Shown: positions 33,680-47,258 of the stretch, one piece after another
How positions within the stretch are numbered: position 1 is the first letter of the stretch
How the letters are laid out: the number at the start of each line of letters is the position of its first letter
Assembly: GCF_008365385.1 (NCBI RefSeq)
Contig: NZ_QOVF01000002.1
Location: forward strand, 1-64,000
Length of the DNA: 64,000 bases
Direction of reading: 5' to 3'
Origin: Halopseudomonas laoshanensis
GTDB lineage: Bacteria > Pseudomonadota > Gammaproteobacteria > Pseudomonadales > Pseudomonadaceae
Made by a program: the position numbers and the translations under genes
Notes under the pieces: model-generated
Database searches by the model: none
Seen by the model: only the letters and a program-made list of their open reading frames with translations
Told to the model about the DNA's origin: nothing

Positions 33680-33932
33680 CCGTCATTCCTGGCAGGCGGG
33701 AATCCATGCGGATCTTGGCCTCCTGCACCGAGCCAACCACCCCTCACAGCCAACGCCAAGATCAGACCCAACAATGGATCCCCGCCCTCGCGAGGATGAC
33801 TGCGAGAAAAACCACCGCACTCTATACCCACTCAGTCATTCCGTGTTCGTGAGCATGGGGGAGAACATCACGGCACTCCCCCACACACCGTCATTCCCGC
33901 GCAGGCGGGAATCCATTTTGACCTTGGTGTTG
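33680..33932. repeat. Three further REP-like elements
   Basis: A right-hand copy with a small deletion in its loop (CCGTCATTCCTGGCAGGCGG, 33680-33707), a left-hand copy AATGGATCCCCGCCCTCGCG (33773-33800), and a right-hand copy with the CATTTTGAC end (33898-33932). A further decayed copy may lie at 33834-33858. This is the last REP-like cluster in the window. Confidence 0.82.
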
Positions 33933-33983
33933 ATGTTCGGGAGGAGAATACGGGCGTGCTGTTATACAGAGCGACACGCGAGT

Positions 33984-37408
<3,425 letters not shown>

Positions 37409-37437
37409 TCAGGCGTTAGCGCAGTTCTGCTGGAGAC

Positions 37438-37458
37438 TTCGCGGCAAGGCGCCGCGAA
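37438..37458. other. Hairpin between zipA and ligA
   Basis: TTCGCGGC-AAGGC-GCCGCGAA, an 8-bp perfect stem, with no T-run on either strand. It may attenuate or pause transcription from zipA into ligA, or be structural only. Confidence 0.45.
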
Positions 37459-37472
37459 GAGAAATAGCTACT

Positions 37473-38354
37473 TCAGCGGCGCATGCCGTAATGCTTGCGC
37501 TCGAACTCGGCGATGCGCAGGCGGTAGTGCTCAATGGTCTGGGCAGTGAGAACGCTGCGTTGATCGTCCTTCAGATCGCCACCCAGCTCGTGAGCCAGCT
37601 TACGTGCAGCGGCAATCATCAAATCCAGCGCCTGCTTGGGGTGCCGCGGACCGGGCAAGCCCATGAAAAAGCTGACGGCGCGCACGCGGGTGTGATCCAT
37701 CTCGTCCAGATCAAACACACCCGGCTTCAGCGCGTTGGCCATGGAAAACAGCACATCGCCATTGCCGCTCATGCTTTCATGGCGATGGAATATATTCATT
37801 TCACCGTGGCGCAAGCCGCTTTCAAGGATGCTTTGCAGTAGCGCCGAGCCGGCAAAGCCGTCTTCGTCTCGGGCGATGACATTGATCACCAGCACTTCTT
37901 CAACCGGCGCTGCTTCCTTGGCGGGTTCTGGCTCTTTCGGCTGAATCGGCGCTTTGGGTTCGCGTGACTTCGCCGGCTTGGAAGGTTTACCTGTAACACC
38001 GCTGGCGGCCAGAGGATCAAGTAACACCGGCACGGGCTCTTCCAGATCCAGGCCTACCTGTTCTGGCTGGCGTTTTTCCGCAGGCATCTGCAGCGCCGGA
38101 TCCGTATCGAAATCATCTTCGTCAAAAGACGGCTCCTCACGATCGAAACGCTCCTGGCGTTCATGCCGCCCAACAACGCGCGGCGGACCCAGCAGATCGG
38201 CGCCTTCTTCGGGATCGGGCAGGTCTTTGACGCTGCGATCCAGCTTGAAGCGGATTTTCGACCGCCCGCCCATACGCCGCCAGCCGTCGAATAGAATGCC
38301 GGCGATTACCAGTAGGCCGATAATGATGAGCCACTCACGCAAACCGAAATCCAT
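37473..38354 (-). CDS. zipA: Cell division protein ZipA
   Basis: 293 aa. The N-terminal membrane anchor [22 protein letters not shown] is in the ZipA orientation (N-out, C-in). A charged, Pro-rich linker runs from about 40 to 150, and the C-terminal FtsZ-binding domain from about 150 ([26 protein letters not shown]...[18 protein letters not shown]). It tethers FtsZ to the inner membrane at the division site. It lies 103 bp downstream of smc, as in other pseudomonads. Confidence 0.93.
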   Translation of the reverse strand: MDFGLREWLIIIGLLVIAGILFDGWRRMGGRSKIRFKLDRSVKDLPDPEEGADLLGPPRVVGRHERQERFDREEPSFDEDDFDTDPALQMPAEKRQPEQVGLDLEEPVPVLLDPLAASGVTGKPSKPAKSREPKAPIQPKEPEPAKEAAPVEEVLVINVIARDEDGFAGSALLQSILESGLRHGEMNIFHRHESMSGNGDVLFSMANALKPGVFDLDEMDHTRVRAVSFFMGLPGPRHPKQALDLMIAAARKLAHELGGDLKDDQRSVLTAQTIEHYRLRIAEFERKHYGMRR

Positions 38355-38457
38355 GAATATTCTGACCCTGTTCTTCAGATTCTGTTCTGGCTCAAGCCCT
38401 TGGGCGCGAACCTTAAAGTAAGTTGATGCGGTGACATTAACATGCCCGCGTGCAGCT

Positions 38458-41400
38458 TTACACTGCTGCCAGCGCTGCAGCCTCTTCTACGTCTACTGTG
38501 ACCAGCCTGGAGCAGCCAGGTTCATGCATAGTCACGCCAAGCAATTGGTCGGCCATTTCCATCGCGATCTTGTTATGCGTAATGTAAATGAATTGCACTC
38601 GCTTCGACATCTCTTTAACAATCCGCGCATAACGCCCCACGTTGGCGTCATCCAGCGGCGCGTCCACCTCATCCAGCATGCAGAAAGGCGACGGGTTGAG
38701 CTGGAAGATGGAAAACACCAGGGCAATCGCTGTAAGCGCCTTTTCCCCACCCGACAGCAGATGGATGGTGCTGTTCTTTTTTCCCGGTGGCCGGGCCATG
38801 ATAGTCACGCCGGTGTCCAGCAGATCGTCGCCGGTCAGCTCCAGATAGGCGTGGCCGCCGCCGAACACCTTGGGAAACAGCGCCTGCAAACCATGATTGA
38901 TCTTGTCGAAGGTTTCCTTGAAACGGCTGCGGGTCTCCTTGTCGATCTTGCGGATCACCTGCTCCAGCGTGCTGAGCGCCTCTTCCAGATCGGCGTTCTG
39001 CGCATCCAGGTAGCGTTTACGCTCGGACTGCTGCTGATATTCGTCGATCGCCGCCAGGTTGATTGCGCCCAGGCGCTGGATGCGCGCATCCAATTGGCCC
39101 AGCTGTTGCTCCCAGTCGGCTTCCGTCGCGTTCTCAGGTAGCAATTCCAGTACCGCTTTAAGATCGTAGCCTGATTCAAGCAACTGTTCCTGTAGCCCCT
39201 GGCGCCGAGTCTGCAGATCACGGGCGATCAGGCGCTGCTCGTCCAATTGCCCACGCAACAATTGAGCCTGTTGCTCGGCCTGTGCGCGGCGCCGATCCTG
39301 TTCGCGCATCTGTTGATCGACTGCTTCCAGCGCTTGCCGCGCCTGACTCAGATCCTTTTCCGCCTGAATACGCTGCTCAAGCAGCCCTTCCAGCTCCATG
39401 CGTTGATCTTCCTCGGGAGCCTGGCTTTCCTCAATGGTCATTTTCAGTTGTTCACGGCGCTCGCCCAGGCGTTCGGCCTGCGCGGTCAGGCGCTCAAGGC
39501 CCTGACTGGTTGAGTCCTGCTGAGCGCGTAAAGACTGGACCCGCAGCGCCAGCTGATGCGCCTTGTCCTTGTGTTGCCGGGCGTGCTGGCGAGCATGATC
39601 CAATCCCTCGCGAACCTGATCACGCTGGCGCAGCAGCTCTTCGCGCTGACCAGCATCGGCAGCCATATGATCCAGCGCTGCCTGCAAGGTCATCCGCGCT
39701 TCGCCGATCTGCTCCTGCTCGTCACTGCGCTGCGCCTTGATGTCTTCAAGGTCGTCGGTGATCCGCTGGCGCCGGGCGTTGACCTGCTCCAGGCGTACCT
39801 GGCGTGCTGACCACTGGGCTTTGAGATCGCCCTGCTCGCGGCTTTGACTGGCGAGCCCCTGCTGCAGGCCATCGCGCTGTTGTTCAAGCTGACGAATACG
39901 TTCGCGCAAGGCGTCAACGCGTCTGTTGTCCTCTTCCAGCGCAGCTTCCTGCTCGGCAGTGCGTGCTTCCAGAGTTTCGATTTCCTGCTGACGCGCCAAT
40001 ACACCAGCCTCGTTGGCCTCACCGCGCTGGTAACGTAACCAGTTCGGCCCCAGCCAGTGGCCCTCTAGAGTAATCACCGATTCATGCACGGCCAGCTCAC
40101 TGCGCATGCCCAGCGCCTGCTCCAGGCTATCGGCGGTGCGTACTGCGCCCAGCCAGGCGCGCAGGTCGACCGGGCAGCGCACCTTGTCAAACAGGCTGGC
40201 CGGCGTATTCTTCACATCAGTCTTGGTGCTCGGGCGAGCATCCAGCAGGCGCAAACTGCCTTGATCAAAAGCACCCAGGGTTTCGGCAAGACTATCGAGA
40301 CTGTCCAGACTCACTGCTTGCAGGTCATCACCGAGCACCGTCTCTACCGCGCGCTCCCAACCAGCCTCGACATGCAACTGCTCAGCCAGGTGTGGCAGAC
40401 CCTGCAAGCCCTGCTCCTGCAACCATTGCTGCACACCCTGTCCATGATCAAGAGCGGCCTGCTGCAACGCCTCCAGGGATGCCAGCCGACCGCTGCTGCG
40501 CTGGATTTCACCACGGCGGATATCCCGTTCCTGATGCAGCGCGTTCAGGGTTTCGCGCTCTTGCTGAAGCCCTTCGGATAACTCCTCCAGCCGCTGCTGC
40601 TCGCTCTCGCTACGCAACTCAAGTTCGGCCAACTGCTCCCCGAGCTCGGCCAGTTCGTCGTCGAGAGGTCCGGACGTCAGGCCGCTGCGCTCGTCCTCAA
40701 GCCGCTGAATGCGCTCGCTAAGACGCTCGATGGCCTGTTCAAGGTGGCGAATCCGTGACTGTTCAACTTCCGCCTGTTGCCGCGGAGCTGCGGCCTGGTG
40801 ATTGAACTGATCCCAGGCCGACTGCCAGCTTTGCATGGCTTCTTCGGCGCTCTGCAACGCACCGCTGGTGTCTTCATCCGCGGCGCTGGCCATTTCCAGC
40901 TCAGGTTCGATTTCAGCCAGTTCGTTCTGCAGGTCAGCGAGCAGGGCCTGATCCTGACTCAGATGGCTCTGCGCTTCCTGCCAGGCCTGCTCGGTCTGCT
41001 CCATATCGTCATACAGCTGACGCTGGCGGTCGCGGTTGAATTGCAGCACCTGCTCGATACGGCTGATATCTGCGCCAACACTGTAATAGCGCGCCTGCGC
41101 CTGATTGAAGGATTCGGTCAGATCTGCATGTTGGTCGCGCTGTTTTTCCACTTCGCTGTCGGCATTGCGCTGTTCGGCGATCAACGCCTCCATGCCGATC
41201 TCCAGCTCGCGCACCCGATGCTCGCGCTCCACCGTCTGGGCGTCCATCGCGCGCCAGCGCAGCGCCTGCAGTTGAGCCTTGAGCTGACGCTCCTCGGCTT
41301 TAAATTCCTTGTATTTCTCCGCGGCCTGGGCCTGGCGCTGCAGGTGCGCCAGTTGACGTTCCAGCTCTTCGCGTAAATCGGTCAGGCGCGCCAGGTTCTC

Positions 41401-41964
41401 GTGGGTACGGCGAATACGATTCTCGGTTTCGCGGCGGCGCTCCTTGTATTTTGAGATGCCGGCGGCTTCCTCGATAAACAGCCGCAACTCATCGGGCTTG
41501 GCCTCGATCAGTTTGGAGATCATGCCCTGTTCGATAATCGAGTAGCTGCGAGGGCCCAGACCGGTACCCAGGAAAATATCGGTAATATCCCGACGCCTGC
41601 ACTTGGTGCCGTTCAGGTAGTACTGATTCTGCGCTTCGCGGGTGACCTTGCGGCGGATGGAGATTTCGTTATAGCCGGCATACTCGCCCTTGAGGGTGCC
41701 GTCGCTATTGTCGAAGATCAGCTCAATGGATGCCTGACTCACCGGCTTACGCGAGTTTGAGCCATTGAAGATGACATCGGTCATCGACTCACCGCGCAGA
41801 TTCTTCGCCGAGCTCTCACCCATGACCCAACGCACTGCATCAATGATGTTCGACTTCCCACAGCCATTCGGGCCGACTACCGCGCCCATGTTGGTCGGAA
41901 AGAACACCGTGGTGGGGTCCACAAAGGACTTGAACCCCGCCAATTTGATGCATTTCAATCGCAT
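38458..41964 (-). CDS. smc: Chromosome partition protein SMC
   Basis: 1168 aa. Walker [10 protein letters not shown] at about residue 32; first coiled coil to about 500; hinge about 515-640; second coiled coil; then the ABC signature [17 protein letters not shown] and Walker [18 protein letters not shown] near the C-terminus. The QTWR-type N-terminal motif [20 protein letters not shown] is standard. SMC dimers organise and segregate chromosomes with ScpA/ScpB, which are not in this window. First gene of the run smc-zipA-ligA-dusC. Confidence 0.96.
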   Translation of the reverse strand: MRLKCIKLAGFKSFVDPTTVFFPTNMGAVVGPNGCGKSNIIDAVRWVMGESSAKNLRGESMTDVIFNGSNSRKPVSQASIELIFDNSDGTLKGEYAGYNEISIRRKVTREAQNQYYLNGTKCRRRDITDIFLGTGLGPRSYSIIEQGMISKLIEAKPDELRLFIEEAAGISKYKERRRETENRIRRTHENLARLTDLREELERQLAHLQRQAQAAEKYKEFKAEERQLKAQLQALRWRAMDAQTVEREHRVRELEIGMEALIAEQRNADSEVEKQRDQHADLTESFNQAQARYYSVGADISRIEQVLQFNRDRQRQLYDDMEQTEQAWQEAQSHLSQDQALLADLQNELAEIEPELEMASAADEDTSGALQSAEEAMQSWQSAWDQFNHQAAAPRQQAEVEQSRIRHLEQAIERLSERIQRLEDERSGLTSGPLDDELAELGEQLAELELRSESEQQRLEELSEGLQQERETLNALHQERDIRRGEIQRSSGRLASLEALQQAALDHGQGVQQWLQEQGLQGLPHLAEQLHVEAGWERAVETVLGDDLQAVSLDSLDSLAETLGAFDQGSLRLLDARPSTKTDVKNTPASLFDKVRCPVDLRAWLGAVRTADSLEQALGMRSELAVHESVITLEGHWLGPNWLRYQRGEANEAGVLARQQEIETLEARTAEQEAALEEDNRRVDALRERIRQLEQQRDGLQQGLASQSREQGDLKAQWSARQVRLEQVNARRQRITDDLEDIKAQRSDEQEQIGEARMTLQAALDHMAADAGQREELLRQRDQVREGLDHARQHARQHKDKAHQLALRVQSLRAQQDSTSQGLERLTAQAERLGERREQLKMTIEESQAPEEDQRMELEGLLEQRIQAEKDLSQARQALEAVDQQMREQDRRRAQAEQQAQLLRGQLDEQRLIARDLQTRRQGLQEQLLESGYDLKAVLELLPENATEADWEQQLGQLDARIQRLGAINLAAIDEYQQQSERKRYLDAQNADLEEALSTLEQVIRKIDKETRSRFKETFDKINHGLQALFPKVFGGGHAYLELTGDDLLDTGVTIMARPPGKKNSTIHLLSGGEKALTAIALVFSIFQLNPSPFCMLDEVDAPLDDANVGRYARIVKEMSKRVQFIYITHNKIAMEMADQLLGVTMHEPGCSRLVTVDVEEAAALAAV

Positions 41965-42152
41965 TGAATCATCTGTCCTTGAGGATTGTCGCTTAAACCC
42001 GCATTTTTACCCACAAGCCAGGCAATGAGAAGCCCCAGTGCCGAAATACCCTGCCCGCAGTCATGCCAAGGGTGGTCAAGCAGTACCGGGTGCGGCAAAA
42101 TTGCTGACATCCCGAAGCATCTCATTGACTACCTCGTTAAGCGAACACCTGC

Positions 42153-43466
42153 ATGCCCTTGCCAGCGGATATGGATCAGCTCTACAGCAGCCTGATGGAA
42201 GAAGAGGATACCCGCGTTTGCAAGGATATCCCCGAGAGTGCCTGCAGCAACGTCCCACAAAACTTTTTCCGTCAGGTCGCGGCCACCACCCTGACCAGCC
42301 TGGGCGATACCCTTACCAACCCGAAGACTACCTTGGCCTGGTTGATGGGCATTGTCGGGGCACCCGTGGCGCTAGTGGCCTGGCTGGTACCGATCCGCGA
42401 ATCGGGTTCCATGCTGCCACAGTTGTTCATAGCTGCTTACGTCAGGCAGATGCAGAAGCGCAAGAGGGTATGGATCGTCGGCAGCCTGATACAGGCCGCC
42501 GCCCTGCTGGCGATGGGCGCTGCCGCATGGCTCAGCACCGGCTTGCTGGCCGGGTTGCTGATCCTCGGCTGTCTGGTGGTGTTCAGCCTGGCGCGTGGCT
42601 TGTGTTCGGTGGCGAGCAAGGATGTGATTGGCAAAACCGTGCCCAAGACCCGCCGCGGTCGTTTGAATGGCCTGGCCAGCAGCCTGTCGGGGTGGCTGGC
42701 CCTGGCTTTCGGCATCTATTGCATGATCTGGCCGCCTGCCGACGACAACACGCTGTTCTACGCCGCCTTGCTGGTCATTTCGGCGTTGCTCTGGGTTGCG
42801 GCCAGCCTGATTTACACATTGATAGACGAAGCGCCAGGCGCCACTGAGGGCGGTGAGAACGCCGTACGTCAGGCCCTGGGCAAGATCAGTCTGCTGCGCG
42901 ATGACGCGCCCTTCCGGCGCTTTGTGATTACCCGTGCGTTGCTGCTCTGTTCTGCGTTGTCCGCGCCCTATTACGTGTTGCTCGGGCAGGAACTGAACAG
43001 CAGTCTGGGCATGCTCGGCGCCTTTCTGGTCGCCAATGGCCTGGCCAGCAGCTTGAGCGCCATGTTCTGGGGGCGCATGGCTGACAAATCGAGCAAGCAA
43101 GTGCTGATCCGCGCGGCCTTCCTGGCCAGCCTGCTCGGCCCGGCAGTGGTGGCGGTGCACCTGTGGGTCGAGCTGCCGCAGATGATTCACGCCTGGCTGT
43201 TCCCGGTCGCTTTCTTCGTTCTGGGGATTGCCCATGCCGGCGTTCGCGTCGGCCGCAAGACCTACGTTCTGGACATGGCCGGTGGCAATAAACGCACAGA
43301 CTATGTCGCCGTCGGCAACAGCATCATCGGCTTGCTGTTACTCTTTACCGGTCTGTTTGGCCTGCTCAGCTCGCTGATTGGCGCGGCCGGCATGTTGGTG
43401 TTGCTATCCGCCATCGGTCTGGCCGGCGCCTTGCTATCCTTTACCCTTAACGACGTTCAGTCCTGA
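42153..43466 (+). CDS. MFS-type membrane transporter
   Basis: 437 aa. Residues 1-45 are soluble and acidic (LYSSLMEEEDTRVC), followed by about twelve hydrophobic helices. The loop AYVRQMQKRKRVWIVGS takes the place of the basic MFS loop between helices 2 and 3. It resembles uncharacterised pseudomonad MFS proteins encoded beside smc. The start could also be the ATG at 42171. It is divergent from smc, with 188 bp between them in which I see no clear promoter, and lies 31 bp before the SLC13-type gene. Substrate unknown. Confidence 0.7.
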   Translation: MPLPADMDQLYSSLMEEEDTRVCKDIPESACSNVPQNFFRQVAATTLTSLGDTLTNPKTTLAWLMGIVGAPVALVAWLVPIRESGSMLPQLFIAAYVRQMQKRKRVWIVGSLIQAAALLAMGAAAWLSTGLLAGLLILGCLVVFSLARGLCSVASKDVIGKTVPKTRRGRLNGLASSLSGWLALAFGIYCMIWPPADDNTLFYAALLVISALLWVAASLIYTLIDEAPGATEGGENAVRQALGKISLLRDDAPFRRFVITRALLLCSALSAPYYVLLGQELNSSLGMLGAFLVANGLASSLSAMFWGRMADKSSKQVLIRAAFLASLLGPAVVAVHLWVELPQMIHAWLFPVAFFVLGIAHAGVRVGRKTYVLDMAGGNKRTDYVAVGNSIIGLLLLFTGLFGLLSSLIGAAGMLVLLSAIGLAGALLSFTLNDVQS

Positions 43467-43497
43467 GCGCCATCACCTCTGTTAGCGGAAGCCTTCC

Positions 43498-44961
43498 ATG
43501 TCTATCGATGCATCCTCCGATGCCCCTCAGGGTCTGCCAGCCAGCCGTATCATCGGCCTGATCCTCGGCACCCTGTTCCTGCTCGCCACCCTGGTATTTC
43601 CCGCTCCGGGTGGCATGTCCAACGAAGCCTGGCTGGCCCTGGGCATGATGCTGTTGATGGCAACCTGGTGGTCCACCGAGGCCATCGCCATTCCAGCCAC
43701 CGCGTTGCTGCCCATCGTGCTGATTCCGGCACTCGGCCTGGGCTCGGTCGCCAGCGCTACCACACCCTATGCCAACCCGATCATATTTCTGTTTATGGGC
43801 GGTTTTGTACTCGGCCTGGCCATGCAGCGCTGGAACCTGCACAAGCGCATTGCACTGATGACGCTGCTCGCGGTGGGAAGCCAGCCCCGTCGGCAGATAG
43901 CCGGATTCATGATCGCCACCGCCTTTCTGAGCATGTGGGTGAGCAACACCGCGACGACCATCATGATGCTGCCCATCGGTCTCTCCGTCATCAGCATGAT
44001 GGGCAATGCCAATCCGGAGGCCGTGCGCCGTTTTGCCACCGCGCTGCTGCTGGCGATCGCCTATGCCGCGAGCGTGGGCGGCATTGCTACCTTGATCGGT
44101 ACCCCGCCGAATGCGCTGCTGGCAGCCTATCTGGCGGAAAATCAGGGCATCGAAATCGGTTTCGCCCAGTGGATGCTGATCGGCGTGCCGGTGTCAGCTT
44201 CCATGCTGGTAGCTATCTGGTTCTGGCTGGCGCGTAAGGACTTCGGGCTTGGCGAGCAGTCCGAGCATAGCTCGCAAGGCCTGCGTGAGCAGTTGCATGC
44301 GCTGGGCCCCATGAGCCTGGGCGAGAAGCTGGTGGGCATCGTATTTGTCTCAACCGCGCTGGCCTGGATATTCCAGCCACTGCTGTCGGCCAGTCTGATT
44401 CCCTGGCTGAACGACACCGTTATTGCCATTGCCGCCGCTATCATCATGTTTCTGATACCCGTACGGGCAAGAGACCGGGTGTTTCTAATGGACTGGGAGA
44501 CGGCCAAGGAAATGCCCTGGGGCGTACTGCTGCTGTTCGGTGGTGGCCTGGCGCTGGCGGGTGCGATCAGCAGCTCCGGCCTGGCGACCTGGATCGCCGA
44601 AAGCCTGGGTGTGCTGGATATGCTCTCGGCACTGTTGATGATCGGACTGGTGGTTACGGTGATCATCTTCCTCACCGAAGTCACCAGTAACACTGCGACG
44701 GCTGCCGCTTTCCTGCCGCTGCTTGGCGCGCTGGCCATGTCCCAGGACGTGTCGCCGATCTTCTTCACCGTACCCGCCGCGATAGCCGCCAGTTGCGCCT
44801 TCATGATGCCGGTTGCCACGCCGCCGAACGCGATTGTGTTTGGCAGCGGGCATATGCATATCAGTGACATGATCAAGGCAGGGTTTGCGTTAAACCTGAT
44901 CGGCATAGTGCTGGTGACTTTTGCCGGCTACGCGCTGGTGGGCTGGGTATTCGGGGTCTAG
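43498..44961 (+). CDS. SLC13/DASS family anion:sodium symporter
   Basis: 487 aa. Two inverted halves each carry the DASS Ser-Asn-Thr motif: MWVSNTATTIMMLPIGLSV and TEVTSNTATAAAFLPLLG. GTPPNALLAAYLAEN and ATPPNAIVFGSGHM are the matching re-entrant hairpins. These carriers import di- and tricarboxylates such as succinate with sodium. The acidic or polar identity of the substrate cannot be fixed from the motifs. It follows the MFS gene by 31 bp and is probably co-transcribed with it. Confidence 0.87.
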   Translation: MSIDASSDAPQGLPASRIIGLILGTLFLLATLVFPAPGGMSNEAWLALGMMLLMATWWSTEAIAIPATALLPIVLIPALGLGSVASATTPYANPIIFLFMGGFVLGLAMQRWNLHKRIALMTLLAVGSQPRRQIAGFMIATAFLSMWVSNTATTIMMLPIGLSVISMMGNANPEAVRRFATALLLAIAYAASVGGIATLIGTPPNALLAAYLAENQGIEIGFAQWMLIGVPVSASMLVAIWFWLARKDFGLGEQSEHSSQGLREQLHALGPMSLGEKLVGIVFVSTALAWIFQPLLSASLIPWLNDTVIAIAAAIIMFLIPVRARDRVFLMDWETAKEMPWGVLLLFGGGLALAGAISSSGLATWIAESLGVLDMLSALLMIGLVVTVIIFLTEVTSNTATAAAFLPLLGALAMSQDVSPIFFTVPAAIAASCAFMMPVATPPNAIVFGSGHMHISDMIKAGFALNLIGIVLVTFAGYALVGWVFGV

Positions 44962-44992
44962 AGAGGGTCGATTGAGAGGGTAGATTAAGAGG

Positions 44993-45025
44993 CCGATTGC
45001 GCCGTGCATTACACGACGCAATCGG
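44993..45025. terminator. Hairpin between convergent SLC13 and ccmI genes
   Basis: CCGATTGCG...CGCAATCGG with an inner CGTG/CACG stem and a five-base loop. No long T-run, but the position between two convergent stops (44961 and 45030) supports a bidirectional terminator. Confidence 0.5.
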
Positions 45026-45029
45026 GATT

Positions 45030-46250
45030 TCAGGGAGCCGGCGTCAGGGCTTGATCAATAGTCAGCAGCACTGCCTGCTGGCCACCTACGGTAACGTCAT
45101 CTACCTGACCCTGGTGCGTACCCTGCAGCGCGTCGCCGGTCGGCGACAGGCGCGCAGTCAATTGCAGCACCTGCCCTTCGCTGAGTTCAACGTCAGGCAG
45201 CATCGCATCAGCACTGCTGAGCACCACATCCACCGGCAGATCCGCCACGCTGAAGCGCCGCGCTACCAGAGGCATCGGCGGGCCGGCAGGGTCACGGGCG
45301 AACACGAACACCACCGCATCTGGATCGGCCTGCTCAGCCACCTCTGCGCTCAGCTCAAGGCGCAACGTGATCACCTCACCGGCTGGTTGCTCCGCCTGGG
45401 CCGGTAGCTCACCGCCTGCGGCAGTGATTCGCTGACGCGCCCGATCAATACCACCCTGAATAGCCAGCGCTCCGTCGCTGCCCGGACGCATGCCGGTCAA
45501 CAGCCGCTGCCAATATTCGATGGCTCCTGGGTAGTCGGCGCTTTCAAACGCCGCGATACCCAGTAGACCCAACGCCGTGGGCTCGTTGGGCTCCAGTTCC
45601 AGCGCCTTGTCCAGAGCCGCTACCGCGGCGCTGTCCAATTCGTTACCGGCGGCGAAATAGCGTGCCTGGGCTAGTTGCGCAAGTACTTCCGGGCGCTCGC
45701 CAAGACGTTCCAGGCTTTGGCCGAAGGCGTCTACTGCCAGATCGGGTTGCTGCGCCGACAGATACGCCCTGCCGAGCATATACCAGGCCTCGCCATTTTC
45801 CGGCTGGACCTCGGTAATACGCTGCATGCGATCAATCATCGCTTCCAGACTCTCCGGCTGCGGGCTGGTTTGCATTTCCCGGTAGAGGCTCAGGCCTGCC
45901 GGGTTACCCCAGGCAAAGTACAAACCGACCACGATAACCGGTAGCAGACCAGCGGAGACGATCAGCAGCCAAGGGCCGCCGCGACGCCGGGGGCGCTCGG
46001 CGCTCTCATCCCGCGCCGTGTCCTCAAGCAGCAGGCGACTGGCTTCTTCCAGAGCCGAATCGCGTGCCGCCACTGTGAGATCACCAGCGGCCACCTGTGC
46101 GTCGAGTTCTGACATGCGCTCCTGATAGAGCGCGACGTTCAGCGCAGTACGGTCGACCCGCTTGTATTGACGATGTTTCCACAGCGGCCAGATGACCGCC
46201 AGTACAGCCACTACCAGCAACACCACACTCAATAGCCAAAAATCAGTCAT
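45030..46250 (-). CDS. ccmI: Cytochrome c maturation protein CcmI
   Basis: 406 aa. Two N-terminal membrane helices (about 4-24 and 97-115, LLIVSAGLLPVIVVGLYFAW) flank a short leucine-zipper-like cytoplasmic loop. A periplasmic TPR domain follows (about 140-290, PENGEAWYMLGRAYLSAQQPDLAVDAF), with a C-terminal immunoglobulin-like part. CcmI holds apocytochrome c for the heme lyase CcmFH. Last gene of the ccm operon; it overlaps ccmH by 8 bp. Confidence 0.9.
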   Translation of the reverse strand: MTDFWLLSVVLLVVAVLAVIWPLWKHRQYKRVDRTALNVALYQERMSELDAQVAAGDLTVAARDSALEEASRLLLEDTARDESAERPRRRGGPWLLIVSAGLLPVIVVGLYFAWGNPAGLSLYREMQTSPQPESLEAMIDRMQRITEVQPENGEAWYMLGRAYLSAQQPDLAVDAFGQSLERLGERPEVLAQLAQARYFAAGNELDSAAVAALDKALELEPNEPTALGLLGIAAFESADYPGAIEYWQRLLTGMRPGSDGALAIQGGIDRARQRITAAGGELPAQAEQPAGEVITLRLELSAEVAEQADPDAVVFVFARDPAGPPMPLVARRFSVADLPVDVVLSSADAMLPDVELSEGQVLQLTARLSPTGDALQGTHQGQVDDVTVGGQQAVLLTIDQALTPAP

Positions 46251-46722
46251 GGGGCGACTTCTTCTCCAACAGGGATTTCAACCGTTGCTGCTCATCGGCA
46301 TTCAGATGTTGATCGGCGGTGCTACGCAGGGCGCGCTGGCGGCGCCGCAACATGACCACCAGGCCGATAAAACCAGCGAGCAGAAAAACCGCCGGGGCAA
46401 ACCAGAGCACCGCGGTCTGCGCCGTCAGCGCCGGTTTATAGCGGACGAAATCGCCGTAACGCATGACCATGAATTCGACAATCTGATCATTGCTCTGCCC
46501 CTCATCAAGCATGCGAAAGATCTCGCGGCGCAGATCATTGGCAATCGGCGAATTGGAATCAGCAATGTTCTGGTTCTGACACTTGGGGCATCGCAGCTCG
46601 CCACTCAATTGATAAAAACGCGCGCGCTGCTCTTCGGTATCAAACTCGTAGGTATCTATCGCAGCCAGGCTGGCAGGTACAAACGCCAACACGGCCAGTA
46701 GCAAAAACAGTCGGCGGATCAT
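46243..46722 (-). CDS. ccmH: Cytochrome c maturation protein CcmH
   Basis: 159 aa. Signal peptide, then LRCPKCQNQNIADSNSPIANDLRREIFRML, the LRCxxCQ motif that reduces the apocytochrome CXXCH thiols, and a C-terminal membrane helix (VLWFAPAVFLLAGFIGLVVML). Short two-helix form, with the TPR function in the separate CcmI. Overlaps ccmG by 4 bp. Confidence 0.93.
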   Translation of the reverse strand: MIRRLFLLLAVLAFVPASLAAIDTYEFDTEEQRARFYQLSGELRCPKCQNQNIADSNSPIANDLRREIFRMLDEGQSNDQIVEFMVMRYGDFVRYKPALTAQTAVLWFAPAVFLLAGFIGLVVMLRRRQRALRSTADQHLNADEQQRLKSLLEKKSPHD

Positions 46723-47258
46723 GGTTGAGCCTCATCGACCAGCGCCTGATAACGTGGCGCCAGTTCGGATTGCCAGACGCGCTCGTCGATCACGCCGATA
46801 AATTTGTAGCGGATCACGCCCTCGGCATCGACCAGGAAGGTTTCAGGCGCGCCATACACACCCAGGTCCAGCCCCAGACGCCCTTCGGGATCGCTGATAT
46901 TCAACTGGTAGGGATTGTGCAGGTCCTGCAGCCACTTGCGCGCCGACTCGGTGTCATCCTTGTAGTTGACGCCGTGAATCACCACACCCTGTTCAGCCAG
47001 CTTATTCAGCACCGGATGCTCAACCCGGCAGGCAACGCACCAGGTCGCCCAGACATTGACCAGCGAAGGCTGACCCTTGAGGTCTTCCATGCTGATGTCC
47101 GCCTCGCCTTCCTGCACCGAATTCAGTTGGAAGGCAGGGAAAGGTTTGCCAATCAGCACTGATGGCAGGTCTTCGTTATCCAGGTAGAGTCCCTTGAACA
47201 GGAAAACCAGCAGCAGTAAAAACACGGCCAGCGGTAACAGCATCAATGCGCGTTTCAT
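46719..47258 (-). CDS. ccmG: Thiol:disulfide interchange protein CcmG (DsbE)
   Basis: 179 aa. N-terminal membrane anchor LLPLAVFLLLLVFLFKGLYL, thioredoxin fold with active site NVWATWCVACRVEHP, and the GVNYKDD and YGAPETFLVDAEG regions that mark CcmG/DsbE. It reduces CcmH and apocytochrome in the periplasm. Overlaps ccmF by 4 bp. Confidence 0.94.
   Translation of the reverse strand: MKRALMLLPLAVFLLLLVFLFKGLYLDNEDLPSVLIGKPFPAFQLNSVQEGEADISMEDLKGQPSLVNVWATWCVACRVEHPVLNKLAEQGVVIHGVNYKDDTESARKWLQDLHNPYQLNISDPEGRLGLDLGVYGAPETFLVDAEGVIRYKFIGVIDERVWQSELAPRYQALVDEAQP

Noticed and set aside
33514-33932. Possible CRISPR array in the repeat cluster
   Set aside because: Repeats alternate in orientation, spacing is irregular (about 30 to 100 bp), and no cas genes are present.
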